Shown here: in pieces, positions 8,510-16,197 of the stretch
How the letters are laid out: each line of letters starts with the position of its first letter
How positions within the stretch are numbered: position 1 is the stretch's first letter
Assembly: GCF_028209885.1 (NCBI RefSeq)
Contig: NZ_JAQLEM010000022.1
Span: forward strand, 1 to 38,294
Origin: Collinsella aerofaciens
GTDB taxonomy: Bacteria; Actinomycetota; Coriobacteriia; Coriobacteriales; Coriobacteriaceae
Direction: 5' to 3'
Length of the DNA: 38,294 nt
Position numbers and translations under genes: made by a program
Notes under the pieces: model-generated
Database searches by the model: none
Told to the model about the DNA's origin: nothing
The model's input: the letters and a program-made list of their open reading frames with translations, nothing else

Positions 8510-8612
8510 GCGGCTTGCCCAGGCACCCGACCTTCCGGCTCCAACCCTCCTTGCGTACTTAAGTACGCGTCGTCGGGCTTGTCGCTCGGAACCTCGGGCA
8601 CCTGGACAACCC
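8510..8612 (+). repeat. ~100-bp imperfect palindrome (element A) after hisF
   Basis: Two arms of about 45 nt meet at a perfect 16-bp palindrome, GCGTACTTAAGTACGC (8553-8568). The left end GCGGCTTGCCCAGGCAC matches the left end of the element after pcrA (37904) with one difference, and the right end GCACCTGGACAACCC matches that element's right end with one difference. Most arm mismatches sit in the middle third. It lies in the histidine operon between hisF and hisI, so the mRNA would carry a long hairpin there. It has no T-tract. Confidence 0.8.
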
Positions 8613-8647
8613 TCGTCGACCTGCGATGTTTAAATTGGGGAATTGAA

Positions 8648-8977
8648 ATGAGAGAAATTACTACTCCAGCGGATCTTAAATACGACGCCAAAGGATTGAT
8701 CCCTTGTGTGGTCCAGCAGTATGACACCGGCGAGGTGCTTATGGTTGCTTGGATGAATGAGAAATCGGTGGGGCTGACGCTCAAGACCGGGACCACGTGG
8801 TTTTGGAGCCGCAGCCGCCAGGAGCTCTGGAACAAGGGCGCGACAAGCGGCAACATGCAGGAGGTCAAGGAGCTCTGGGCCGACTGCGATAGCGATACGC
8901 TGCTGGTCAAGGTCGACTCGCCGGGTCCGGCCTGCCACACCGGCAACCGTACCTGCTTCTTTAAGAAACTCGCGTAG
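8648..8977 (+). CDS. hisI: Phosphoribosyl-AMP cyclohydrolase
   Basis: A 109-residue enzyme that opens the adenine ring of PR-AMP in the third step of histidine synthesis. Family motifs: VAWMNEKSVGLTL, WFWSRSRQELWNKGATSGN, DCDSDTLLVKV with Asp residues for metal binding, and ACHTGNRTCFF with the zinc cysteines. It is a stand-alone HisI; HisE is the separate next gene. The start is ATG 8648, giving a normal length. An upstream in-frame start at 8579 would place part of the palindrome's right arm in the protein and is rejected. Codon use is somewhat less G+C-rich at the 5' end. Confidence 0.95.
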   Translation: MREITTPADLKYDAKGLIPCVVQQYDTGEVLMVAWMNEKSVGLTLKTGTTWFWSRSRQELWNKGATSGNMQEVKELWADCDSDTLLVKVDSPGPACHTGNRTCFFKKLA

Positions 8978-9022
8978 GGCGGGCGCTCGATTAGACGCTC
9001 GGCCACCAGAAAGGATTGAACT

Positions 9023-9340
9023 ATGGGTGTGCGCACCGCAAACGTTCAGGATGGAAATATCGGAGAGACGCTGACAGGTCTGGCCGAGGTGATTCACGGT
9101 CGTCATGATGCATCGCCGCAGGAGAGCTATACCGCGCGTCTGCTGACCGATGTCGAGGACGAGCTGCTCAAGAAGCTTGCCGAGGAGGCAAGCGAGGTGA
9201 TCATGGCCTGCAAGGATAACGATCACGATCACATCCGCTACGAGGCCGGCGACCTGGTCTACCACCTGCTCGTGACGCTCGAGCGCTACGGCATCACCCT
9301 CGACGAGCTGGCCGGCGAACTCAACGCTCGCCGCCACTAG
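9023..9340 (+). CDS. hisE: Phosphoribosyl-ATP pyrophosphatase
   Basis: A 105-residue all-alpha NTP pyrophosphatase of the MazG-like fold that hydrolyses PR-ATP to PR-AMP in step two. The acidic metal motif appears as LLKKLAEEASEVIMA followed by YEAGDLVYHLLVTL, the paired EExxE and ExxD helices. It is 45 nt after hisI and has AGAAAGGAT upstream. It ends the plus-strand histidine operon. Its stop codon lies within a short REP-like sequence shared with 27342-27365, and the convergent phosphatase gene ends 27 nt further on. Confidence 0.95.
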   Translation: MGVRTANVQDGNIGETLTGLAEVIHGRHDASPQESYTARLLTDVEDELLKKLAEEASEVIMACKDNDHDHIRYEAGDLVYHLLVTLERYGITLDELAGELNARRH

Positions 9341-9370
9341 TCATTGGGGACGTTCTTAAACGACCAGTTA
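9337..9370 (+). repeat. REP-like fragment between hisE and the convergent phosphatase
   Basis: The 24 nt at 9337-9360 (CTAGTCATTGGGGACGTTCT and four more) match the reverse complement of 27342-27365 at 20 of 24 positions. The repeat overlaps the hisE stop. The GGGGACGTTC core resembles sequences seen next to REP-associated tyrosine transposases. No transposase is present here. Confidence 0.6.
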
Positions 9371-10279
9371 GGCGAGGGGCGTGGATTCCCATTCGCCGGT
9401 GGCGTGGGGGATGTCGAAGGTTCGATAACCGCAGTCGTAGGCGTGCGCCTGGGCCTCGCGGATGTTCCAGCAGATATCGCAGGCGCGGTGCGCGTCCGAG
9501 CCAAAGGTGATCGGCACTTCGGCATGGGCAAAGCAGCGCAAAAGACCGGTTGCGGGGTAGTAGTCGCCCAAGCCCTTGCGCGGCGCGGCCGTCGAGACCT
9601 CAACGCGGCGGCCCGTATCGTGCGCGCACTCTGCCATCTGCTGCCAAAACGGTGCGGGGTCAAAATCGGGCGCAAAGCCTTCCTTCGAAAAGCGCATGAC
9701 CAGGTCGGGGTGAGCCATCACATCAAAGTTGAGCGGGCTCTCGCAGGCGCGGCACCAGTCATCGACATAGCGCTCCCACACGCCGCGTACCCCCAGGTTT
9801 TCCCAAACGTGCAGGTTGGTGTCATCGTCGATCCAGCCGCAGCGCGAATCGGGCGTATCGGGACGAGCGACGTCCTCCGTTCCCGCCGTACCCGCGGCAC
9901 CGGCCATGATATCGCCTGGGTTGCCAATCCAGTGCACACTGCCCAGGCGCACGACGGCGCCCTGGGACCAGCGCTCAACCAAAGGCTCGCAGCCCTCGTA
10001 CCAATCGCATTCGAAACCGTAGATAAGGGTGAGTTCTGGCGCAATCTGAGCGGCAAGATCGCGAGCGTCCTCAAAAGCCAGACGATGCGCCGGGAGGTCG
10101 CCCTCAGTAACCTGCACCTCGCAGTTAGCATCCATGCTGGCGGGCAGGGTGAGATGGTCGGTCGAGACCATGACGCGGCAGCCGGCCGCAGCAGCGGCAC
10201 GGACGTTGTCCTCAAACGAGGCATGCCCGTCCGAAAACGAGGTGTGGGTATGGCAATCGACCAGCGGGCACATGGGCAT
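9368..10279 (-). CDS. hisJ: PHP-type histidinol phosphatase
   Basis: A 303-residue metallophosphatase of the PHP family. Metal-ligand motifs run in order: DCHTHTSFSDG (H10, H12), STDH near 39-42, YGFECDWYEG, GSVHWIG, DVMAHPDL and TFGSDAH near the C-terminus. HisB here has no phosphatase domain, so this protein most likely removes phosphate from histidinol phosphate and completes the pathway. A related PHP phosphoesterase with another substrate is the alternative. The start at 10279 has AAAGGAG five bases upstream. It converges on hisE and is expressed from its own promoter region in 10280-10619. Confidence 0.85.
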   Translation of the reverse strand: MPMCPLVDCHTHTSFSDGHASFEDNVRAAAAAGCRVMVSTDHLTLPASMDANCEVQVTEGDLPAHRLAFEDARDLAAQIAPELTLIYGFECDWYEGCEPLVERWSQGAVVRLGSVHWIGNPGDIMAGAAGTAGTEDVARPDTPDSRCGWIDDDTNLHVWENLGVRGVWERYVDDWCRACESPLNFDVMAHPDLVMRFSKEGFAPDFDPAPFWQQMAECAHDTGRRVEVSTAAPRKGLGDYYPATGLLRCFAHAEVPITFGSDAHRACDICWNIREAQAHAYDCGYRTFDIPHATGEWESTPLA

Positions 10280-10311
10280 AGCGGCTCCTTTGCGTCAAGC
10301 GAATCCGCTTC

Positions 10312-10317
10312 ATTGTA
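10312..10317 (-). promoter_or_regulatory. Possible -10 box of the PHP phosphatase gene
   Basis: TACAAT on the minus strand lies 33 nt before the start at 10279. No good -35 is seen at standard spacing, so this is weak. The rest of 10280-10619 holds the inverted repeat at 10408-10472 and the LarC2 ribosome site, and nothing else I recognise. Confidence 0.3.
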
Positions 10318-10407
10318 ATGGCGCGGCTCTCAACACGCCGGGCACGCCGGGGATCGAAATCGATTGGAAAGGTTGCGCGGCGCGTGGTGCGGCCTCGCTT
10401 GCTCTCA

Positions 10408-10472
10408 AAACGTGTACGTCAGCCTCCAAAACCGACAAATAATGACATGTTTGGAGGCTGACGTACACGTTT
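10408..10472. repeat. Perfect 23-bp inverted repeat between divergent genes
   Basis: Bases 10408-10430 (beginning AAACGTGTACGTCAGCCTCC) are the exact reverse complement of 10450-10472, separated by a 19-nt A+T-rich loop. It lies between the start of the minus-strand phosphatase and the plus-strand LarC2 gene. A cruciform, a divergent operator or a mobile hairpin repeat are all possible. There is no T-tract. Confidence 0.85.
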
Positions 10473-10619
10473 GGATAGGGGCGAGGACGATCCCGGCGCA
10501 TGCCGACGTCCGCGACGGGCAAAAGTCCCGCCCATCCCATGACGCCGCCCCCACGCCGCCCGCGATGTGCTAGCGTTTGAGTGAACAAAACGAGCCCGCG
10601 CGGAAAGGAACCGGACCGT

Positions 10620-11105
10620 ATGCAACGTGAAAGTACATCTCCGCTGTCCCGCGAGACCGATGCGCCCGAAACCATCGTCAAGCTGGAATGCGACATCGAC
10701 GACGCGTCGCCTGAGGTACTCGCCTACGCCGCCGACCGCCTGCGCGAGGCGGGTGCGCGCGAGGTGCACTGGCTGCCCCTCTATTGTAAGAAAGGCCGCC
10801 CCGGCTGGCAGCTGCAGGTAATCTGCACCTACGAGGATATCGAGCGCCTGCAGACGATCATCTTCTTGGAAACCACGACCAACGGCATCCGTCGCCAGGT
10901 TATGGAGCGCGTTTGCCTACCACGCCGCTTTGAGCGCGCAACGACGCCATGGGGCGAGGTGTCCGTTAAAGTGGCCACCCTGCCCGACGGCAGCGAGCGC
11001 GCGGCGCCCGAGTACGAGGGCTGCGCTCGCCTTGCCCGCGAGCACGACGTGCCGCTCCAGCGCGTGATGCAGGCGGCCCAGAGCGCGGCACTGCGATTTG
11101 AATAG
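10620..11105 (+). CDS. Stand-alone LarC C-terminal domain protein
   Basis: A 161-residue protein resembling the C-terminal part (LarC2) of LarC, the CTP-dependent nickel insertase that finishes the nickel-pincer cofactor of lactate racemase. Recognisable pieces are LECDIDDASPEVLAYAADRL, LYCKKGRPGWQLQV, IIFLETTTNGIRRQVMER and APEYEGCARLAREHDVPL. The start is ATG 10620 with AAAGGAA nine bases upstream; a GTG at 10581 would add 13 residues without support. No larA, larB, larE or LarC N-terminal domain is visible in the window. It heads an apparent operon with the phosphoesterase and mazG. Whether it makes cofactor or does something else cannot be told. Confidence 0.8.
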   Translation: MQRESTSPLSRETDAPETIVKLECDIDDASPEVLAYAADRLREAGAREVHWLPLYCKKGRPGWQLQVICTYEDIERLQTIIFLETTTNGIRRQVMERVCLPRRFERATTPWGEVSVKVATLPDGSERAAPEYEGCARLAREHDVPLQRVMQAAQSAALRFE

Positions 11106-11162
11106 CGCGGCCGGCGACATCCCGTGCCCAGCCGCATTAACCCCATCCCGAAAGGATCCCCC

Positions 11163-11711
11163 ATGAAATACCTCATCGCCTCCGACATCCACGGCTCGGC
11201 ATACTGGGCCGAGCGCCTGGTCGCCGCCATCGAATCCCAGCAGCCCGACTGCATCGTGCTGCTGGGCGACCTGCTCTACCACGGTCCGCGCAACGACCTG
11301 CCGCGCGATTACGCCCCCAAGCGCGTGATCCCGCTGCTCAACGCCCTGGCCGACCGCATCATCGCGGTGCGCGGCAACTGCGACGCCGAGGTCGACCAGA
11401 TGGTCCTCGACTTTCCCGTCATGGCCGACTACGCTACCCTGTTTGACGAGACCGGCCGCGAGTTGTTCCTGACGCACGGCCATGTCTTTGGCGCCGGCAT
11501 GCACAACAGCGTCGACCACGCGCCCGCGCTGCCCGAGGGCTCCGCGCTCGTCTACGGTCATACGCACATCAAGGTCAACGAGGAAAGTGCCGCGCACCCG
11601 GGCCTGTGGCTCTTCAACCCCGGCAGTGTGAGCATTCCCAAGGACGGCACGCACAGCTACGGCATCTACGAGGGCGGTGCGTTCCGCCACGTGATCCTGG
11701 AGGAGGAATAA
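11163..11711 (+). CDS. YfcE/MJ0936-family phosphodiesterase
   Basis: A 182-residue calcineurin-like metallophosphoesterase. The five dimetal motifs appear in order: SDIHGS at 8-13, LLGDLLYHG, VRGNCDAE (GNCD in place of GNH), LTHGHVFG and VYGHTHIK, ending with FNPGSVSIPK, as in the YfcE/MJ0936 group. These enzymes hydrolyse phosphodiesters in vitro, and their physiological substrate is unclear. The start is ATG 11163 with GAAAGGAT upstream. Its stop lies two bases before mazG, so the two are coupled. Confidence 0.88.
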   Translation: MKYLIASDIHGSAYWAERLVAAIESQQPDCIVLLGDLLYHGPRNDLPRDYAPKRVIPLLNALADRIIAVRGNCDAEVDQMVLDFPVMADYATLFDETGRELFLTHGHVFGAGMHNSVDHAPALPEGSALVYGHTHIKVNEESAAHPGLWLFNPGSVSIPKDGTHSYGIYEGGAFRHVILEEE

Positions 11712-11713
11712 CC

Positions 11714-12574
11714 ATGGCGCAGCATATGGCTCAGCAAAATGCCGAGGGCTCGCGCGATCTGTCCACGCTGATAGACGCGTCGGCCGAGCTGCAGCATCTG
11801 GTGCAGACCATCTGGCGTCTGCGTCAGCCCGACGGCTGCCCGTGGGACCGCGAGCAGACGCACCGCAGCATTGGCAAGAACATGATCGAGGAGGCCTACG
11901 AGGCGCTCGACTGCATCGAGGCCGACGACGCGGCGCACCTGCGCGAGGAGCTGGGCGACGTGCTCATGCAGGTAGTGTTGCATGCGCAGATCGCGGCGGA
12001 CGCCGGCGAGTTTACGCTGGCCGACGTGGCGCACGATATCGACGCCAAGCTCATTCGCCGTCATCCGCACGTGTTTGGCGATGCGGATGCCGACAGCTCT
12101 GACGAGGTGCTCAAGATTTGGGACGAGGTCAAGCTTGCCGAGAAGGCCGCCAAGGACAAGGCCGTGGCGGCAGGCGAGGCCGCGCCCGAGGGGCTGCTCG
12201 ACGGCGTGCCCACGCACCTGCCGGCGCTGATGCAAGCGCAAAAGGTCTCGCGCAAGGCGGCGGCCGTGGGCTTTGAGTGGGAGACGGTCCAGGATGTGTG
12301 GGACGAGGTTGCCGAGGAGCGTGCCGAGTTTGAGGCCGAGGCTCCCGGAACGCCCGAGCGCGAGATGGAGTTTGGCGACCTGCTCTTTGCCCTAGTCAAC
12401 GTGGCACGCAAAGAGGGTATCGACGCCGAGAGCGCCCTGCGCGCCAGTACGGCAAAGTTCCGCCATCGCTGGGCTGCGATGGAGCAGATGGCGGCCGACG
12501 CCCATGTGGATCTGGCTGAGCTTTCGACCCACGGCCTCAACGACCTGTGGGATGCCGCCAAGGCAGAGGAGTAA
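11714..12574 (+). CDS. mazG: Nucleoside triphosphate pyrophosphohydrolase MazG
   Basis: A 286-residue MazG that hydrolyses NTPs or dNTPs to monophosphate and pyrophosphate, probably clearing damaged nucleotides. The N-terminal MazG repeat is canonical: CPWDREQTHRSI, NMIEEAYEALD, LREELGDVLMQVVLHAQIA and RRHPHVFGD. A second, weaker repeat follows (EVAEERAEFEAE, then EFGDLLFALVNVAR), giving the usual tandem arrangement. The start is ATG 11714 with GGAGGAAT upstream; earlier in-frame codons lie within the preceding gene. A strong terminator follows, closing the LarC2-phosphoesterase-mazG unit. Confidence 0.94.
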   Translation: MAQHMAQQNAEGSRDLSTLIDASAELQHLVQTIWRLRQPDGCPWDREQTHRSIGKNMIEEAYEALDCIEADDAAHLREELGDVLMQVVLHAQIAADAGEFTLADVAHDIDAKLIRRHPHVFGDADADSSDEVLKIWDEVKLAEKAAKDKAVAAGEAAPEGLLDGVPTHLPALMQAQKVSRKAAAVGFEWETVQDVWDEVAEERAEFEAEAPGTPEREMEFGDLLFALVNVARKEGIDAESALRASTAKFRHRWAAMEQMAADAHVDLAELSTHGLNDLWDAAKAEE

Positions 12575-12578
12575 GACT

Positions 12579-12624
12579 GCGGGAACGACGGGCTGACACG
12601 CCTCATCGTTCCCGCTAAATTTTT
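12579..12624 (+). terminator. Rho-independent terminator after mazG
   Basis: A perfect 10-bp stem, GCGGGAACGA at 12579-12588 with TCGTTCCCGC at 12606-12615, is followed by TAAATTTTTC. It starts four bases after the mazG stop and separates it from enolase. Confidence 0.85.
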
Positions 12625-12645
12625 CGAAAATCAAGTGTATCCCTC

Positions 12646-12712
12646 GGCTAACTTAGGGCATAATGCAAAAAGTGCGACATGGCTAACTTACGGAGGTGCA
12701 CCGATGGTGCAC
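12646..12712 (+). promoter_or_regulatory. Enolase promoter/leader with direct repeat and hairpin
   Basis: GGCTAACTTA occurs at 12646-12655 and again at 12681-12690. A possible -10, CATAAT (12659-12664), lies between them, without a convincing -35. A small perfect hairpin GTGCACCGATGGTGCAC follows at 12696-12712, about 50 nt before the enolase start. Together these could be the promoter and an mRNA leader structure; the role is inferred from position only. Confidence 0.4.
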
Positions 12713-12751
12713 GGTCAGCCGGTCGCTTGCATCCACTACGTTTCCAAGTGA

Positions 12752-14053
<1,302 letters not shown>

Positions 14054-14127
14054 ACAAGTGGCGCTCGCGGGGGGCGGGGTTGACTCGGATTCGTCTCGCT
14101 TCCGCCAGGCACTGTTGAGCACCATTG

Positions 14128-14159
14128 GGCGCTGGGGCATACGGCTCAGCGCCTTTTTT
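14128..14159 (+). terminator. Rho-independent terminator after enolase
   Basis: Stem GGCGCTG (14128-14134) with CAGCGCC (14147-14153) and additional inner pairing, followed by six T residues. It lies 75 nt after the enolase stop. Confidence 0.85.
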
Positions 14160-14201
14160 ATGTCGAGCAAAGGCTGGCGAAGGCGGTGCGGGCGCTCGTG
14201 C

Positions 14202-14207
14202 TATAAC
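14202..14207 (+). promoter_or_regulatory. Possible -10 box for divIC-ppx
   Basis: TATAAC lies 44 nt before the divIC start and just after the enolase terminator, where a new promoter is expected. No clear -35 is seen in the G+C-rich stretch upstream. Confidence 0.35.
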
Positions 14208-14250
14208 TAAAGGACTTAGCGCAAACAAACCTCAACCGCACAAGGCGCAC

Positions 14251-15012
14251 ATGGATCAGATTTACGACAACAGGTATTATTCCGCCGGTTCGCGCGAGTC
14301 GTCGCCCCGCCGCGCACCTACCGTGCAGCTTGGCGGGTCCGACTACGCCGGCGTCGATTGCCGCGCACAGCGTCCGGCAAGTGCCTCACACCCCCGTGCT
14401 CAAATGAATATGCCGCCGGAGCGCCCGCCACGTTCGGCGCGCCCGACGCATGCTCAGCGCTCGTCGGCTCAAACGCACGATAGGTCGAGCAGGCCCTCGA
14501 ACCGTTTTTCGGGCTCGGACTTTATGCACTACGCCAACGACAACGCGGTAGTCAAGGCGATCTACGACTTTACCCACGGTCCTCAGCGAGGGCTATTCAT
14601 CGGCATCGTCGTTGCCCTGGTGCTCGTGAGCCTGTATTTCCCCGTGCGCGACCTGTATGTGGCAAAGCGTTCGAGCGACATCTTGGCCAAGCAGGTCGAG
14701 ATTCGCGAGCAATATAACGACGAGCTGCAAAAAAGCGTCGACAAGCTGCTCTCGGAGGAGGGTATCAAGGATGCGGCATCCAAGGACCTGGGCTTGGTGA
14801 TGCCCGGCGAAAAGAGGATTGAAGTGCAGGGCCTGGACGGCGATTCGGATTCGTCGTCGAGCAAAAAGTCCTCAAACGCCAAGAATGCCAGCGAAGTGGC
14901 CAAAGAGATCGAAGAGGTCGGCAAGGACGCACCGTGGTACATCCAGACGCTCGATATGCTGTTTGGATTTAACGGCGTCGAGGGCCAGACGGTTGTGTCC
15001 AACGGCAAATAG
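14251..15012 (+). CDS. DivIC/FtsB-like septum formation initiator
   Basis: A 253-residue protein with a long Arg/Pro/Ser-rich cytoplasmic N-terminus (1-110), one membrane segment GLFIGIVVALVLVSLYFPV at about 113-131, and an extracytoplasmic helical stretch (135-170) likely to form the coiled coil used by FtsB/DivIC in the division complex. The motif LGLVMPGEKRIEVQ after the coil is typical of the family. An acidic/Ser tail follows (SDSSSSKKSSNAK). The start is ATG 14251, although its ribosome site is weak. The position between enolase and ppx matches the actinobacterial eno-divIC-(DUF501)-ppx order, and DUF501 is absent here. Confidence 0.8.
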   Translation: MDQIYDNRYYSAGSRESSPRRAPTVQLGGSDYAGVDCRAQRPASASHPRAQMNMPPERPPRSARPTHAQRSSAQTHDRSSRPSNRFSGSDFMHYANDNAVVKAIYDFTHGPQRGLFIGIVVALVLVSLYFPVRDLYVAKRSSDILAKQVEIREQYNDELQKSVDKLLSEEGIKDAASKDLGLVMPGEKRIEVQGLDGDSDSSSSKKSSNAKNASEVAKEIEEVGKDAPWYIQTLDMLFGFNGVEGQTVVSNGK

Positions 15013-15040
15013 GTGAGTAGCGCCTGGAGGGGAGTCCGCA

Positions 15041-16042
15041 ATGGCGGATTGCAAACGATATAAGGTGGCGGCGATTGACCTGGGAACGGTGTCGTCGCGG
15101 CTGGTGCTGGCCCAGGTCGAGGGCGGGGCGATCGTGGAATCGTCCAAGCATACCGAGATTACCGACTTGGGCGAGGGCGTGGACGCGACGGGGCACTTTT
15201 GCGAGGCGGCCGTTGGGCGCGTGCTCGCTGCGTGCCGAATGTTTGTGGACGAGGCCCGTGCCTTTGGGGCCGCGTGCGTCTGCACCACGTGCACGAGCGC
15301 CGCGCGCGATGCGTCCAATGCCGCGCTGCTGTTGGACGGCCTGCGCGATCTGGGGCTTGAGCCACAGGTGATTCCGGGCGAGGTCGAGGCGCGCCTGACG
15401 TTTTTTGGCGTGGCGCACGACTTTGCTGGTGAGCGCATCATTGTTGCCGATTCGGGCGGCGGTTCCACGGAGCTCGCGACGGGCGTCTATGCGCCGGAGC
15501 GCGGCGTCTTTGCGCTGGAGGGAACGCGCTCGCTGGACATCGGTTGCCGCCGCGTGACCGAGCGGTTTTTCTCGGCGTTGCCGCCGGCGGACTGTGAGCT
15601 TGCGGCTGCTGCTGGCTGGGCAAACGGGCAGTTTGCGGGCTACTTTGAGAGTCTGCCTGTCGACTTTGAGCGCGCCGAGCGCCTCGTTGCGGTGGGCGGC
15701 ACCGTCACCACGCTCGTGGCGCTCGTTCACGAGCTGGAGCCGTATGATTCGAGCTTTGTGCACCTGCGCGAGCTTTCGCTGGAGCAGGTTTCGGCCGCTA
15801 TCGAGCGCATGTCCGCGCTGGATGTTGAGGGTATCGCCGCGTTGCCGGGCGTACAGCCCAAGCGTGCGGGCGTGATCTTGGCAGGTGCCGTGGTGATTCG
15901 CGAGCTCATGCGAGCCGGCGGCTACGATGCGCTCACCGTAAGCGAGAACAGCCTCCTCGCCGGTATGGCCGCCACCATCAACGAGGTTCTCGACGGCGCG
16001 ACTCCCACCATCGCCTGGACCCCCAACCTCAGCGCCCTTTAA
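15041..16042 (+). CDS. ppx: Exopolyphosphatase/pppGpp phosphatase family protein
   Basis: A 333-residue Ppx/GppA protein of the ASKHA ATPase fold. AIDLGTVSSRLVLA near the N-terminus is the first phosphate loop (usually D-x-G-S-N-S; here GTVSSR). DSGGGSTEL at about 137-145 is the second, and VAVGGTVTTL the third. It lacks the extra C-terminal HD-like domain of the ~500-residue enterobacterial forms, matching the short actinobacterial Ppx. It probably releases phosphate from polyphosphate ends; pppGpp hydrolysis is the alternative. It starts 28 nt after divIC with GGAGGGGAG upstream. A 21-bp inverted repeat lies after it. Confidence 0.88.
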   Translation: MADCKRYKVAAIDLGTVSSRLVLAQVEGGAIVESSKHTEITDLGEGVDATGHFCEAAVGRVLAACRMFVDEARAFGAACVCTTCTSAARDASNAALLLDGLRDLGLEPQVIPGEVEARLTFFGVAHDFAGERIIVADSGGGSTELATGVYAPERGVFALEGTRSLDIGCRRVTERFFSALPPADCELAAAAGWANGQFAGYFESLPVDFERAERLVAVGGTVTTLVALVHELEPYDSSFVHLRELSLEQVSAAIERMSALDVEGIAALPGVQPKRAGVILAGAVVIRELMRAGGYDALTVSENSLLAGMAATINEVLDGATPTIAWTPNLSAL

Positions 16043-16055
16043 CCATCCCCTCATA

Positions 16056-16122
16056 AGTTGCGGTGAAATACGGACTAAAATCGCCCTTTCGGGCACCAAA
16101 CAGTCCCTATTCCACCGCAACT
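16056..16122. repeat. 21-bp imperfect inverted repeat after ppx
   Basis: 16056-16076 (AGTTGCGGTGAAATACGGAC and one more base) pairs with 16102-16122 with two mismatches. A second small hairpin, GCCCTTTCGGGC (16083-16094), lies in the loop. It starts 13 nt after the ppx stop. It may serve as a terminator from both sides, but there is no T-tract at the outer ends; its shape suggests a dispersed hairpin repeat. Confidence 0.7.
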
Positions 16123-16130
16123 CAACAGCC

Positions 16131-16192
16131 GGCACCTAGGGACGTTTCTTTTCTGCAGGCACCTGGGGACAGTCCTTGCTGAGCGCCTCCGC
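16131..16192 (+). repeat. REP-like fragment downstream of the DUF4143 ATPase
   Basis: 16131-16179 (containing TAGGGACGTTTCTTTTCTGC and GGGGACAGTCCTTGC) aligns with the reverse complement of 27377-27426, sharing GGCA, AGGGACGTT, CTTTT, GGCACC, GGGACA and TCCTTG in the same order. It is a degenerate copy of a REP-like repeat with no transposase nearby. Confidence 0.6.
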
Positions 16193-16197
16193 AGCCT

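Noticed and set aside
8579..8647. Extended N-terminus for HisI
   Set aside because: The extra 23 residues would be read through the right arm of palindrome element A and are not part of the HisI family; ATG 8648 gives the normal length.
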